From Pedobacter nototheniae (GTDB lineage Bacteria; Bacteroidota; Bacteroidia; Sphingobacteriales; Sphingobacteriaceae): 64,000 bases of DNA. Within the stretch, counting starts at the first letter, position 1, and each line of letters starts with the position of its first letter. Shown piece by piece: positions 54,249-61,305 of this stretch. Location: the NCBI RefSeq assembly GCF_004335085.1, contig NZ_RQRS01000001.1, positions 62,001 through 126,000 on the forward strand, read 5' to 3'. Position numbers and translations under genes: made by a program. Below the pieces are notes generated by a model that ran no database searches, was not told where the DNA came from, and saw nothing but the letters and a program-made list of their open reading frames with translations.

Positions 54249-54773
54249 TTAAGCCGGATCTGGAACCGAAAGCGTATAAGCCGGAGTCGCGGCCTTTGTT
54301 GGAGCCAATGCTTTCCAGTTAATTACGATTTTACCTAATTCACCATCTTGAAATGATAAATTCCATACTGGAAGTAACTGCATGCGAACTACACCCAGGA
54401 TAGCACCGTTTTTCGATTCTATCTCTGCTGAAACCTCCAAAGGATTGTAAACATCTGGTGGAGTAAACACAGCACGTTTTGCTGCACCTGTTCCAGTGGT
54501 CGTTGCCGTTCCGCCGAAAACTTTAACTGCAGTTGCAGGAGTTACATCGTAGCACTCGAGTACCCCCGACATTTGAGGGTTTTCCGTTACAACAGATTCA
54601 AAAGCTTCAGATTGTTCTTCAATATTGAAGTCCTGCGTTTGAGCCTCTGAAGTTGTAGCATTCGTTGAACCTTTTACGGTTGTACCCAACGCTGTTAACG
54701 CTGTTCCCATTCCTCCGTCCGCTGCAATAGCACCGATTCGGAATGCTTTATAACCTTTTAATGACTTTGCCAT
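54249..54773 (-). CDS. Major tail tube protein
   Basis: This 174-residue protein should form the tail tube. It has the beta-rich, Thr/Ala-rich make-up of the family. Its opening, MAKSLKGYKAFRIGAIAADG, is followed by DFNIEEQSEAFESV and the late PVWNLSFQDGELGKIVINWKAL segment. It lies just upstream of the G/GT chaperone and downstream of the tail-terminator gene, the position of lambda gpV. The name rests on order and composition. Confidence 0.8.
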   Translation of the reverse strand: MAKSLKGYKAFRIGAIAADGGMGTALTALGTTVKGSTNATTSEAQTQDFNIEEQSEAFESVVTENPQMSGVLECYDVTPATAVKVFGGTATTTGTGAAKRAVFTPPDVYNPLEVSAEIESKNGAILGVVRMQLLPVWNLSFQDGELGKIVINWKALAPTKAATPAYTLSVPDPA

Positions 54774-54785
54774 AATTTTAATTTT

Positions 54786-55190
54786 TTAAATATTTTCGTT
54801 TCTAAAACTGATTCTGAAATTGTTGAAATGTTCGTTAAAACCTTCGTTCTCCAAAACATACTCCTGATCAATATTTAAGCTCCAATCGTCAATGTCGACC
54901 TCGTTCAGGATTTCTGACACTTTCAAGCTTAAAACTTTTATCCGCTCATAATTCGCCTGACTGTTATCCTGGTTTGTTCCGATTTTCAAAGTAAGATTTG
55001 GAACAAATACATTGACGTTAATTATGCACTCCTGAAGCTGATCATTCGAGAGGGGTAGAGCATTAATAACTATACATTCACCACTGAAAGAAGCAGGCTT
55101 ATTTCCTTTAAAGATTTCAAGATTTATTCCTCCGCTAATCAGAAGTTTATAGACGATGTCAATTACTTCTATTGATATTTTTTTAGACAT
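54786..55190 (-). CDS. Tail terminator-like protein (gpU position)
   Basis: This 134-residue protein has an alternating helix/strand pattern (IDIVYKLLISGGINLEIFKG, IINVNVFVPNLTLKIG, LKVSEILNEVDIDDWSLNI) like small tail-terminator proteins. These cap the tail tube and join it to the head. It overlaps the gp10-like gene by 8 bp and precedes the tail-tube gene, which is where lambda has U. No unique motif was seen, so the label is positional. Confidence 0.6.
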   Translation of the reverse strand: MSKKISIEVIDIVYKLLISGGINLEIFKGNKPASFSGECIVINALPLSNDQLQECIINVNVFVPNLTLKIGTNQDNSQANYERIKVLSLKVSEILNEVDIDDWSLNIDQEYVLENEGFNEHFNNFRISFRNENI

Positions 55191-55623
55191 TGAAATTTCT
55201 ATTTAATCTTTTTAACGATGCCTTTAAAAGCCTTCCTACCTTTTGAGATGAGCCAGTAATTACGTCTTTTCCTTTCGCCTCAACAGCAGCTGCATAATCC
55301 ATCCCAGCAACACCTACCAATAAAAAACCATCAGGATTATCTCTGGCTATTCTGCGAGCAATCTTTTTTGCCTCTTTTACAGATAAGCCTCCCGAACCCA
55401 CAAAACCTTCTCCTTTTATTTTCTGATTGTAGAGGAGCATATAACCGATTGAATTTCTCAGATTGCCTGTTCTATCGGTATACTCTCCGCTTGTGCGTGC
55501 AAGATTTATGAACTCCTCACCTGAATACTTCAATCTATCAGTAACAGCATCTCTATACTCTTCAATCTTTGCTTTAATGGCTTTTCGGATTTCTGCTTTG
55601 CTGAACTGTGCTTTTATACCCAT
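55183..55623 (-). CDS. HK97 gp10-like minor tail / head-tail joining protein
   Basis: This 146-residue protein begins with a long charged helix (KAQFSKAEIRKAIKAKIEE), then shows the HK97 gp10-family pattern FINLARTSGEYTDRTGNLRNSIGYMLL and a C-terminal helix VGRLLKASLKRLNRN. These proteins, like lambda gpZ, prepare the tail end that binds the head. It overlaps both neighbours (10 bp and 8 bp), showing tight coupling. Confidence 0.78.
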   Translation of the reverse strand: MGIKAQFSKAEIRKAIKAKIEEYRDAVTDRLKYSGEEFINLARTSGEYTDRTGNLRNSIGYMLLYNQKIKGEGFVGSGGLSVKEAKKIARRIARDNPDGFLLVGVAGMDYAAAVEAKGKDVITGSSQKVGRLLKASLKRLNRNFNV

Positions 55624-55946
55624 ATCCTTGAATGAAAACTATCTCTGGAAAACCTCAATAATGTTGTATTGAGAATTAGTTCATCATTTTCGAATACCTC
55701 AACCTTGGCCTCGTATGGAATAGTTTCCAATCTCCCCTCAACGTATATAATTGCATCGAAAACAATCTTATTTCCATCAACACCTGTAATTACTGTTCCT
55801 TTTGAGTTTGGCTGAATTCTGCACCTAATGTTTTCTATTTCAACCGGAATACTCGAATTCACCCAGTTTCCATTGCTATCTTTTACAGACTCGCCTTCCT
55901 GATAGGTTACTTTAAGCTGATGTGGGTATTGAACGTCGATTACCAT
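55614..55946 (-). CDS. Head closure / head-tail joining protein
   Basis: This 110-residue, all-beta-looking protein (HQLKVTYQEGESVKDSNG, IENIRCRIQPNSKG, IVFDAIIYVEGR, DELILNTTLLRFSRD) resembles head closure proteins, which form a small barrel under the connector. It overlaps the neighbours by 7 and 10 bp. The place matches lambda FII. Identification is by fold look and order. Confidence 0.62.
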   Translation of the reverse strand: MVIDVQYPHQLKVTYQEGESVKDSNGNWVNSSIPVEIENIRCRIQPNSKGTVITGVDGNKIVFDAIIYVEGRLETIPYEAKVEVFENDELILNTTLLRFSRDSFHSRIWV

Positions 55947-56266
55947 AAGGCGCTCTTATCAACGATTATATCCTTTGATGGATTAAATACATCTTGCTCT
56001 CCAGCTTCCTTACAGAGCATCGAGTAGTATGCTTTGATTCCATCAACCTTGTACTTAATTGAATAATCGCCTTGTGATATGTCAGGAGCAAGGAGCAATT
56101 CGGGAATTATAGAGATCAAAGCCTTTTTAATTTTATTGGCTAAAGCAGGAGTATATTCCATTTCTGGAGTAATTTCCTGATCAACCAATACAGCTTCTAA
56201 TTCCTCATCTTCCATGCTGAATTGAAACCTTTTTAGCTTCGCCTGTATATAATTCCCGATTGTCAT
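55940..56266 (-). CDS. Head-tail connector-like protein
   Basis: This 108-residue helical protein starts IGNYIQAKLKRFQFSMEDEE and has YTPALANKIKKALISIIPELLL, similar in look to small adaptor proteins that sit between portal and closure protein. It shares its end base with the 109-residue gene upstream. No catalytic motif. The role is inferred from its place after the capsid genes. Confidence 0.55.
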   Translation of the reverse strand: MTIGNYIQAKLKRFQFSMEDEELEAVLVDQEITPEMEYTPALANKIKKALISIIPELLLAPDISQGDYSIKYKVDGIKAYYSMLCKEAGEQDVFNPSKDIIVDKSALW

Positions 56267-56595
56267 TATTCCTGTTCTACTTTTTCAACCAGACCGTTGT
56301 CAACTAAGGTTGCCAAACGTTTAGGATCCAGATCGCTAACATCATCTCCAGCTTTATACTCTTTTGAGAAATCCTTGATATCTCTAAAAGAACCTGTGAC
56401 GATGTGCTTGAAAACCTTTGGTTTTTCTGGTTTAGGGTTTACGATGGCGTGGTAGATTTCTTCAACTTCTTCAGTTGAAAACTCTTTAGGATCCTTTGCG
56501 ATCTCAGCCTTAATTTCCGTTTCATTCTTACCCTGGGTAAGAAGAATTGCATATAATGCAACGGCTGCCTTTAATGTTGCGTGATGAAGTGCCAT
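56266..56595 (-). CDS. Small prophage protein between capsid and connector genes
   Basis: This 109-residue protein has a helical N-terminal half (TLKAAVALYAILLTQGKNET) and a C-terminal beta/helix module ending DVSDLDPKRLATLVDNGLVEKV, seen at the C-terminus of some phage structural proteins. It fills the lambda FI position, between capsid and joining genes. Function is not known; it shares one base with each neighbour. Confidence 0.55.
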   Translation of the reverse strand: MALHHATLKAAVALYAILLTQGKNETEIKAEIAKDPKEFSTEEVEEIYHAIVNPKPEKPKVFKHIVTGSFRDIKDFSKEYKAGDDVSDLDPKRLATLVDNGLVEKVEQE

Positions 56596-57677
56596 TATGC
56601 TTGAATGATGCCTGAATCAAGTAAGAAAATATCGTTAATTGAGCTGATCACCGGAACAATACGTGCCTGTGAGTTTACTACCTCAGCAAGGGTAGGACGG
56701 TTAACGCGGAATTGAGAAACCAAAAGAAAGTCTTCAGGAGTCTGATATTTAACTCCATCCACCGGACGATTCTTTTCTGCAGGTTCTTTCCAAACCAAAT
56801 CACCCAATTGCTCTGTGCAAATACCAACAACGGCATGTTCTGCCCACGGCTGGTATGTTGTATTGATACCGTTTTTCTGTGAAACCATAGAACGATCAAC
56901 CACTTCGAAAACATAACCGAAACGTTTTTTGGCCGTCGCATTCAATTGTTCAAAGTCAGGCTCAGGGATGTTCGATCCCACAAAGTTTTGACTGAAAGCA
57001 AAGAGTTGCTTAGCTTGGTCTGTTGAAGCAATGTTCATCAAATCAGTTTCGGTAATTAGCCATCTCTGGATGGTCCTGTTTTCTTTTTTGGCTTGGGCCT
57101 TTGCACGATTTAAATCGTCAAATGGTTTTGATGTTGGATCAGACCACAACTTGGTTACACCAAATTTATGATCAGTACGGTATTTGAAATCCATACGGAT
57201 ACCAACACCAGTATTTTTATCATCCTGTACCAATCCAATACCAGTTGATAATGATTGCAAGAAAGTTGACTCAATGGTTTCATAAACCGCAAGGATTACG
57301 ATAGGCAAGTGCTCCAATAACTTTGCAGCGATTAAAGCTTGTGGCTTACCTAAGGCAATCATTGTGTCGATTGCGTCCATCTGAGATTCGTTTAACTGCA
57401 TCTCAAGACCTGATTTAGGAATTGTTCCACTTGCAGAACTTTGAGAAGGGCGTCTCTTCAAAGGAAGAGGTGAGTCCATTGCAACATAGTCTGCAGTGAT
57501 GATTTGACCATTTACGGTGATTGCTTCCCATTTGCCATCAACCGAATACGTTTTCTTTAAGAACCTACGAAAAAGGTAAGTTCTAGGGCTATTCTCGCCA
57601 TTGATAGTCTCAACGATTTTCAAGACTAAACCTGGGAAGTATGCTTCAACCAGTTCTAAGTATTTTGTAACTTCCAT
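56595..57677 (-). CDS. Major capsid protein (lambda gpE-like)
   Basis: This 360-residue protein should form the head shell. Length and order (after scaffold and decoration genes) fit lambda gpE, of the major capsid protein E family with HK97 fold. Visible segments are ETINGENSPRTYLFRRFLKK near the start, YETIESTFLQSLSTGIG, a spine helix DDLNRAKAQAKKENRTIQRW, and the typical C-terminal region with YQPWAEHAVVGICTEQLGD. There is no N-terminal delta domain, so a separate scaffold is expected, and one is found at 58079-58729. Confidence 0.82.
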   Translation of the reverse strand: MEVTKYLELVEAYFPGLVLKIVETINGENSPRTYLFRRFLKKTYSVDGKWEAITVNGQIITADYVAMDSPLPLKRRPSQSSASGTIPKSGLEMQLNESQMDAIDTMIALGKPQALIAAKLLEHLPIVILAVYETIESTFLQSLSTGIGLVQDDKNTGVGIRMDFKYRTDHKFGVTKLWSDPTSKPFDDLNRAKAQAKKENRTIQRWLITETDLMNIASTDQAKQLFAFSQNFVGSNIPEPDFEQLNATAKKRFGYVFEVVDRSMVSQKNGINTTYQPWAEHAVVGICTEQLGDLVWKEPAEKNRPVDGVKYQTPEDFLLVSQFRVNRPTLAEVVNSQARIVPVISSINDIFLLDSGIIQA

Positions 57678-58069
57678 TAGTCTGCTCTAAATTGGATTTG
57701 AGTTAATGCCGTAATTGCACCAGCTGGCGGAGCGAATGGAGAAGCCACGGGATTCACCGTTCCGTTTGTCAGGATTGCCGCAAATGGGCGTTTAGTTAAA
57801 ATTGATGCGATCAACACACCAACATAGATGTGATCTGCTGGTAAAGCGGCATAAGCTGTTGCGCCTGCATTGATAGGCATTGGCTTAAAATCCTTACTTA
57901 CCGGATCTTGAATGATCAAATGCCCTGCACTGATCACTTTTGGGGTGAACCCTGTTACATTTAGGGATCTGCCTCCTCGGATTGAATCCAAATGACGAAC
58001 GATAACGATTGAATCGTTACCAGTGTCAATGATGTTTCCGTCTTCGTTTAAATCGACTGTCGTTGACAT
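57677..58069 (-). CDS. Capsid decoration protein (gpD-like)
   Basis: This 130-residue beta-rich protein has the look of the lambda gpD family: a free charged N-terminus, then KVISAGHLIIQDPVSKDFKPM and ALPADHIYVGVLIASILTKRPF. Decoration proteins bind capsid threefold sites after expansion and stabilise the head. It lies between scaffold and capsid genes, the lambda D position, sharing its last base with the capsid start. Confidence 0.75.
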   Translation of the reverse strand: MSTTVDLNEDGNIIDTGNDSIVIVRHLDSIRGGRSLNVTGFTPKVISAGHLIIQDPVSKDFKPMPINAGATAYAALPADHIYVGVLIASILTKRPFAAILTNGTVNPVASPFAPPAGAITALTQIQFRAD

Positions 58070-58078
58070 AGTTTAAGT

Positions 58079-58729
58079 TTAAATACTCATGTTACCAATT
58101 GCAGCACTTATGTCTGCTTCTGATGCCTCCTTGCCAGTTTTTATATTGGCAGATTTTGGCTTTGTTTGTTGGCTCAAGCTTTTGTCTGAAAGATTTTGTC
58201 CGTAGTCGGCAGCATCAGTTTCAACTTCTTCAAGGAATGAATTGAAATCTTCATCAGTATCGAATTTCATCCTTGAAAAGTTTTTCATTGTCTGCTTGCT
58301 AAACTTCTCATCAACCCCTTGCAGCTTCGTTTCCAAAGCCTGTTTCCTTAAATCGACGGTTTTTCCTTGTTCTATTGCTGCTAATCGATCAGTCAATGTT
58401 TTGTTTGATTCGATTAATGCCTTTGCCCAAGCTGGTGTTTCCTTATCATCCTTACCAGGTTCAGGGGTGTTTGGATCTTTGTCCTCGTTGCCCTTATTTG
58501 CATCAGGTTTAACCCCTTTCAAAGCGTCAGCAGCACGTCTGTCTCCTTCCGATTGGAAAAGCGTAGCGAAGCCCGTAACTAAATCCTCTGCATTTTCTAC
58601 AGTATCCTCTACTTGCGTTTCTTCAGTTACCCCTTTTTCAAGAAAATCAGCCGCCTTGTCCAGGATGCTTTTTGGTACATTCTTGTGTTTTGCTTTCAGT
58701 CCTTGAAAGATTTCTTTTCTAAATGCCAT
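58079..58729 (-). CDS. Capsid scaffolding-like protein, first gene of the late operon
   Basis: This 216-residue protein is strongly charged and helical, with a Pro/Asp/Lys-rich disordered middle (about residues 75-98, NKGNEDKDPNTPEPGKDD) and helices around KQALETKLQGVDEKFSKQTM. This is the make-up of scaffolding proteins, and the place is that of lambda Nu3. No protease domain is fused to it. Unusually, it is the first gene after the promoter: terminase, portal and protease genes are not upstream of it. Confidence 0.65.
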   Translation of the reverse strand: MAFRKEIFQGLKAKHKNVPKSILDKAADFLEKGVTEETQVEDTVENAEDLVTGFATLFQSEGDRRAADALKGVKPDANKGNEDKDPNTPEPGKDDKETPAWAKALIESNKTLTDRLAAIEQGKTVDLRKQALETKLQGVDEKFSKQTMKNFSRMKFDTDEDFNSFLEEVETDAADYGQNLSDKSLSQQTKPKSANIKTGKEASEADISAAIGNMSI

Positions 58730-58744
58730 GTTTAAAATTTAACG

Positions 58745-58862
58745 TTAACTAATTAGTAGACTCAAAGATAAATCAAAAAATCAAATAAAATATCCTTTGG
58801 ATATGTTTTAGGTCTTTAATGGCTTTAAATTGCAAATTTGATTAGTAAACTAATTAGTTAAT
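58745..58862. promoter_or_regulatory. Palindromic operators and late-operon promoter
   Basis: The perfect palindrome ACTAATTAGT occurs at 58748-58757 and 58849-58858. With flanks, the pair forms a 13-base inverted repeat. The second site also has an ATTAGT-AA-ACTAAT palindrome at 58841-58854. On the minus strand a perfect -7 box, TATCTTTG (58770-58763), lies 5 nt before the first palindrome, so a protein bound there would block the start of the head-tail operon. The adjacent XRE gene is the natural candidate repressor. Confidence 0.62.
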
Positions 58863-58878
58863 TTATTTCTGAAATAAT

Positions 58879-58909
58879 TTGGAATTGTAAAATTTGCTAA
58901 TCATATTTG
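58879..58909 (+). promoter_or_regulatory. Promoter of the XRE regulator and small early genes
   Basis: A TTG (58879-58881), a 20-nt spacer and CATATTTG (58902-58909) match the Bacteroidota promoter pattern with one change in the -7 box. It lies about 75 nt before the XRE start codon and 20 bp past the second palindromic operator. Confidence 0.6.
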
Positions 58910-58985
58910 CAAAGTCGTTACCGATAGAAGCAGCAACTTCTGGTAAGGACGAACACAACAACAGTGATTAACTTAATACAGCAAT

Positions 58986-59321
58986 ATGAACACGAAAAAG
59001 TGTAATGGGGCTGGTATGGATATTGACCATGCCGAAAAGAAAGATGACTCCACTTTCTTTGTCCTTGATGGAGAAATCCAGGATCAATCCTCAGTTAAAA
59101 AATGCATAAGTCATAATCTTAAGCATATCAGAAAACAAAAAGGTCTTACCCAAGATGCGTTCTCAAAGCAATTGGGTATTAGTAGGCCGTCATACGCTTC
59201 CTATGAGGAACAAAGGGCTGAACCTCCATTGAGCGTGGTAATTACTCTTTCCAATCTTACTGGAATAGATATAAATACCTTATTGACCGATGAGCTTAGA
59301 GAGGAGGTTCTAAATGACTAA
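58986..59321 (+). CDS. XRE-family helix-turn-helix regulator, likely prophage repressor
   Basis: This 111-residue protein has a free N-terminal tail (residues 1-42) and one Cro/CI-type helix-turn-helix (about 43-105): NLKHIRKQKGLTQDAFSKQL followed by GISRPSYASYEEQRAEPPLS. There is no peptidase domain, so it is not a self-cleaving CI. It is divergent from the head-tail operon, with palindromic sites between, and is followed by coupled small genes (8-bp overlap). It probably controls the late promoter, its own promoter, or both. An ATG at codon 11 is an alternative start. Confidence 0.85.
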   Translation: MNTKKCNGAGMDIDHAEKKDDSTFFVLDGEIQDQSSVKKCISHNLKHIRKQKGLTQDAFSKQLGISRPSYASYEEQRAEPPLSVVITLSNLTGIDINTLLTDELREEVLND

Positions 59322-59532
59322 ATCAAAGCCAACAGACCTTGAACAATTTATTGAAGCTTTTGGAAGCAGTGTGAAAAACATTAAGCCTGGAAGGGTGATG
59401 TTCAAAGCAAAAGATCTTGATCGTCAAGTAACATCTGCTCGTCAGCTAATTGAGGCTAAAAAACTTAATCTAAAGGTAGTGAACGATGCAGATATGGCGT
59501 CTTACAATGCTTTTGAAGTTTGGGAAGCATAA
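59314..59532 (+). CDS. Hypothetical small prophage protein
   Basis: This 72-residue protein is not recognised. It begins MTKSKPTDLEQFIEAFGSSV and ends VNDADMASYNAFEVWEA. It overlaps the regulator gene by 8 bp and has a clear GGAGG ribosome site 7 nt upstream, unlike most host genes here. It is cotranscribed with the regulator. Confidence 0.65.
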   Translation: MTKSKPTDLEQFIEAFGSSVKNIKPGRVMFKAKDLDRQVTSARQLIEAKKLNLKVVNDADMASYNAFEVWEA

Positions 59533-59570
59533 CTAAAGAGCAGCAACTCTTAAATAAAATCACAACAACA

Positions 59571-59783
59571 ATGAACGCAACAGCAACTAAAATTACTGAC
59601 GAAACGGCTATGCCTTTCGGAAAGTTTAAAAACATCGCCATAGCTAATGTACCAGCAGGCTATTTACTTTGGCTATACCGCAATGAAAGATCTGGTCAGT
59701 TAAAAGAATACATTCTTGAAAATTTTCAAGTTCTTGAAAAAGAAGCTGCAAAAGATGAAAAGAAGGGAGGTAAGAAATGGTAG
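59571..59783 (+). CDS. DUF3820-like small protein
   Basis: This 70-residue protein has the motif TAMPFGKFKNIAIANVPAGY followed by LLWLYRNERSG, close to DUF3820 (a small domain with the PFGKYKG.. pattern found in phage and host proteins; sometimes described as a virulence-regulated factor). The ATG at 59571 is preferred to a TTG at 59520 that overlaps the previous gene. The C-terminus is Lys-rich. Function is unknown. Confidence 0.65.
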   Translation: MNATATKITDETAMPFGKFKNIAIANVPAGYLLWLYRNERSGQLKEYILENFQVLEKEAAKDEKKGGKKW

Positions 59784-59953
59784 TTCAAACTGTTTTAAGA
59801 CCAGGCTCGAAACTTCAGAGTCCTGAAGGCATCATTAACGTATTGTCATACTCTGGAGGTATATACGATTTAGAAGCTAATGGACACACCTTGCTAATGG
59901 ATGAAAGCTCATTAAACCATCTAATCGAAGAAAGGGTATGGGTAGTTCAATGA
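59777..59953 (+). CDS. Hypothetical 58-residue prophage protein
   Basis: This short frame (MVVQTVLRPGSKLQSPEGII start, ERVWVVQ end) has a strong GGGAGG ribosome site 7 nt before the ATG. It overlaps the end of the DUF3820-like gene by 7 bp and the start of the next gene by an ATGA overlap. The double coupling makes it a real gene despite its length. The fold looks like one small beta-rich domain. No family recognised. Confidence 0.65.
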   Translation: MVVQTVLRPGSKLQSPEGIINVLSYSGGIYDLEANGHTLLMDESSLNHLIEERVWVVQ

Positions 59954-60186
59954 TCGAGCAATATTTACTAATGACCGCTAACGGAACTACTCCTCCGCGA
60001 TATACTCACAATAACATTGAATCGGCAATTCAAGAAGCAAAGCGTTTGCATCTCTTACATAATGTTGAAGTAAAAATATTAAAGGTGGTTGGAGTAGTCA
60101 AAAAGGTCGAAGTTCCGGTCACAGAAATTAAGACGGTTGTGATTTTGGAGCCAGATAATCCAGATATCGGAGACCTTCCTTTTTAA
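59950..60186 (+). CDS. Hypothetical small prophage protein
   Basis: This 78-residue protein begins MIEQYLLMTANGTTPPRYTH and has a helix ESAIQEAKRLHLLHNVEVKI followed by Val-rich strands and the acidic tail DNPDIGDLPF. The start at 59950 is chosen because it overlaps the stop of the 58-residue gene (ATGA); a further ATG lies 12 nt upstream. It is the last gene of the run that starts with the XRE regulator. Not recognised. Confidence 0.62.
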   Translation: MIEQYLLMTANGTTPPRYTHNNIESAIQEAKRLHLLHNVEVKILKVVGVVKKVEVPVTEIKTVVILEPDNPDIGDLPF

Positions 60187-60209
60187 AGTAATATTCATTT
60201 AATTTTTTA

Positions 60210-60236
60210 GCTCGCGATCCTCTTTTGGACGCGAGC
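60210..60236 (+). promoter_or_regulatory. Stem-loop just before the ribosome site of a lipoprotein gene
   Basis: A 7-bp perfect G+C-rich stem (60210-60216 with 60230-60236) ends 4 nt before the GGAGG at 60241. It has no T-run, so it may act on translation or mark the end of the upstream transcript. Confidence 0.45.
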
Positions 60237-60247
60237 ATAAGGAGGTA

Positions 60248-60607
60248 GTGAAAAATTTACTTATAGGGCTATTGGCCTTTGCTCTTACACTAGGTGTAGG
60301 ATGCAAAAAAGAAGAAAATTTGGTTAGTTCAAACGATTCAAAAATCGAAAAGGTTGAAAAAGCTACAATAATTAAAAGTGATGTATTAGGAGTTGAGGCG
60401 CCTGGCGGTGGTTATCCAAGTGGGGCAGATACTTATCCCCATAATACAGGAGGTTGCGTTTGCGGTAAATATGCAGGTTGCCATCCATACGAATACTGGA
60501 CTGTTGCGGTTACTGATGGCTTATATTATTATGTTCCTCACCTTACCAAATATGGGCAGACTACATTCCCTCCCGGGGCAGTTTTCCCAGGAAATTCAGC
60601 ATATTAA
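60248..60607 (+). CDS. Small Cys-rich lipoprotein, GTG start
   Basis: This 119-residue protein starts at a GTG with GGAGG just upstream. The lipoprotein signal ends LGVGCKKEEN. A short disordered linker leads to a compact C-terminal domain rich in Gly, Pro, Tyr and Cys, with GGCVCGKYAGCHPYEYW (CxCx5C). This is a surface lipoprotein carried in or next to the prophage, not a structural phage gene. It has its own terminator. The Cys cluster could bind metal or form disulfides. Family not recognised. Confidence 0.68.
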   Translation: MKNLLIGLLAFALTLGVGCKKEENLVSSNDSKIEKVEKATIIKSDVLGVEAPGGGYPSGADTYPHNTGGCVCGKYAGCHPYEYWTVAVTDGLYYYVPHLTKYGQTTFPPGAVFPGNSAY

Positions 60608-60621
60608 TTAATATTTTATTT

Positions 60622-60658
60622 AACCCCGTCCTGAAATAAAGGCGGGGTTTACATTTTT
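60622..60658 (+). terminator. Terminator of the Cys-rich lipoprotein gene
   Basis: A 9-bp stem with one mismatch (60622-60630 with 60641-60649) around an A-rich loop is followed by T residues at 60653 onward. Confidence 0.7.
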
Positions 60659-60751
60659 TTTAAAAAAATAAGCTATGTGAAAGCATTAACCATTTTATTA
60701 CCTACGGAAACCCTCAATAATTATAGATCCTCATAACTTAATTTTGAAATA

Positions 60752-60895
60752 ATGCATAAATGGAATGGACCAAGACGAATTAAAGAAGCTGCAGATCGCG
60801 CTATTCAAAGTTGGTATTGCGATATTTTCACAGAAATTGGAACGTTCTTTTCCAAAAGGGGCAAAAGGACGCATAGGGGTAAACCTGTTAATTAA
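60752..60895 (+). CDS. Possible 47-residue basic peptide
   Basis: A short frame (MHKWNGPRRIKEAADRAIQS start, ending RTHRGKPVN) rich in Arg and Lys. It has no clear ribosome site. It lies between two hairpins in a stretch otherwise without genes. Composition is protein-like, but the length gives weak support. Confidence 0.3.
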   Translation: MHKWNGPRRIKEAADRAIQSWYCDIFTEIGTFFSKRGKRTHRGKPVN

Positions 60896-60896
60896 T

Positions 60897-60931
60897 TCAT
60901 GAGCCGAATAAATCAGTTATTCGGCTCATGA
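60897..60931. terminator. Perfect 15-bp palindromic hairpin
   Basis: Arms 60897-60911 and 60917-60931 are fully complementary around a 5-nt loop. No strong T-run follows in either direction, so it may be a terminator, an operator, or a single-strand structure used in DNA processing. Confidence 0.5.
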
Positions 60932-60964
60932 TGTTGTAAAAAATTGTGTAAGTTTAGGATTCAT

Positions 60965-61177
60965 ATGGGCAACAATTTTGTTAAAAAGGTAGAGGAAAAG
61001 GCACGCATCCAATTTATAATATTTGATGCCGAAATAAAACTGGAGGATCTCCTGGGAAAGGTCAATGCTGTCGAGTTTTCAAATGAGGTTAAGCAAAAGA
61101 TAATTGATTTGCTTGAAGAAATGCGTCCGAACTTGCTTAGGTCCGTTGTTTTAAAGGAAATTAATAAACATTCTTAA
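60965..61177 (+). CDS. Hypothetical small helical protein
   Basis: This 70-residue protein begins MGNNFVKKVEEKARIQFIIF and is charged and helical throughout, with LEDLLGKVNAVEFSNEVKQK and LLEEMRPNLLRSVVL. The ATG at 60965 is preferred to a GTG 21 nt upstream that lies near the palindromic hairpin. Not recognised; no domain or membrane segment. Confidence 0.5.
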   Translation: MGNNFVKKVEEKARIQFIIFDAEIKLEDLLGKVNAVEFSNEVKQKIIDLLEEMRPNLLRSVVLKEINKHS

Positions 61178-61305
61178 TATTTGATGATTTGGGAGCTAAA
61201 ATATTTTTAATTTCATCGGCAATATTTGTAATTATTATTTTAATGATTAAGGGCAAAGGTCCGTATAGGGATAGGTGATTATGCTCTTTATGTTGCTCAC
61301 AATAT

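Noticed and set aside
40056..58729. Contractile tail or tailocin cluster
   Set aside because: No sheath, baseplate wedge or spike genes; capsid, scaffold and decoration genes are present, and the tail genes fit a long flexible tail.
61195..61281. TTG-started frame of 28 codons with one membrane helix (FLISSAIFVIIILMIKG)
   Set aside because: No ATG, no ribosome site, very AT-rich; hydrophobic short frames arise easily in such sequence.
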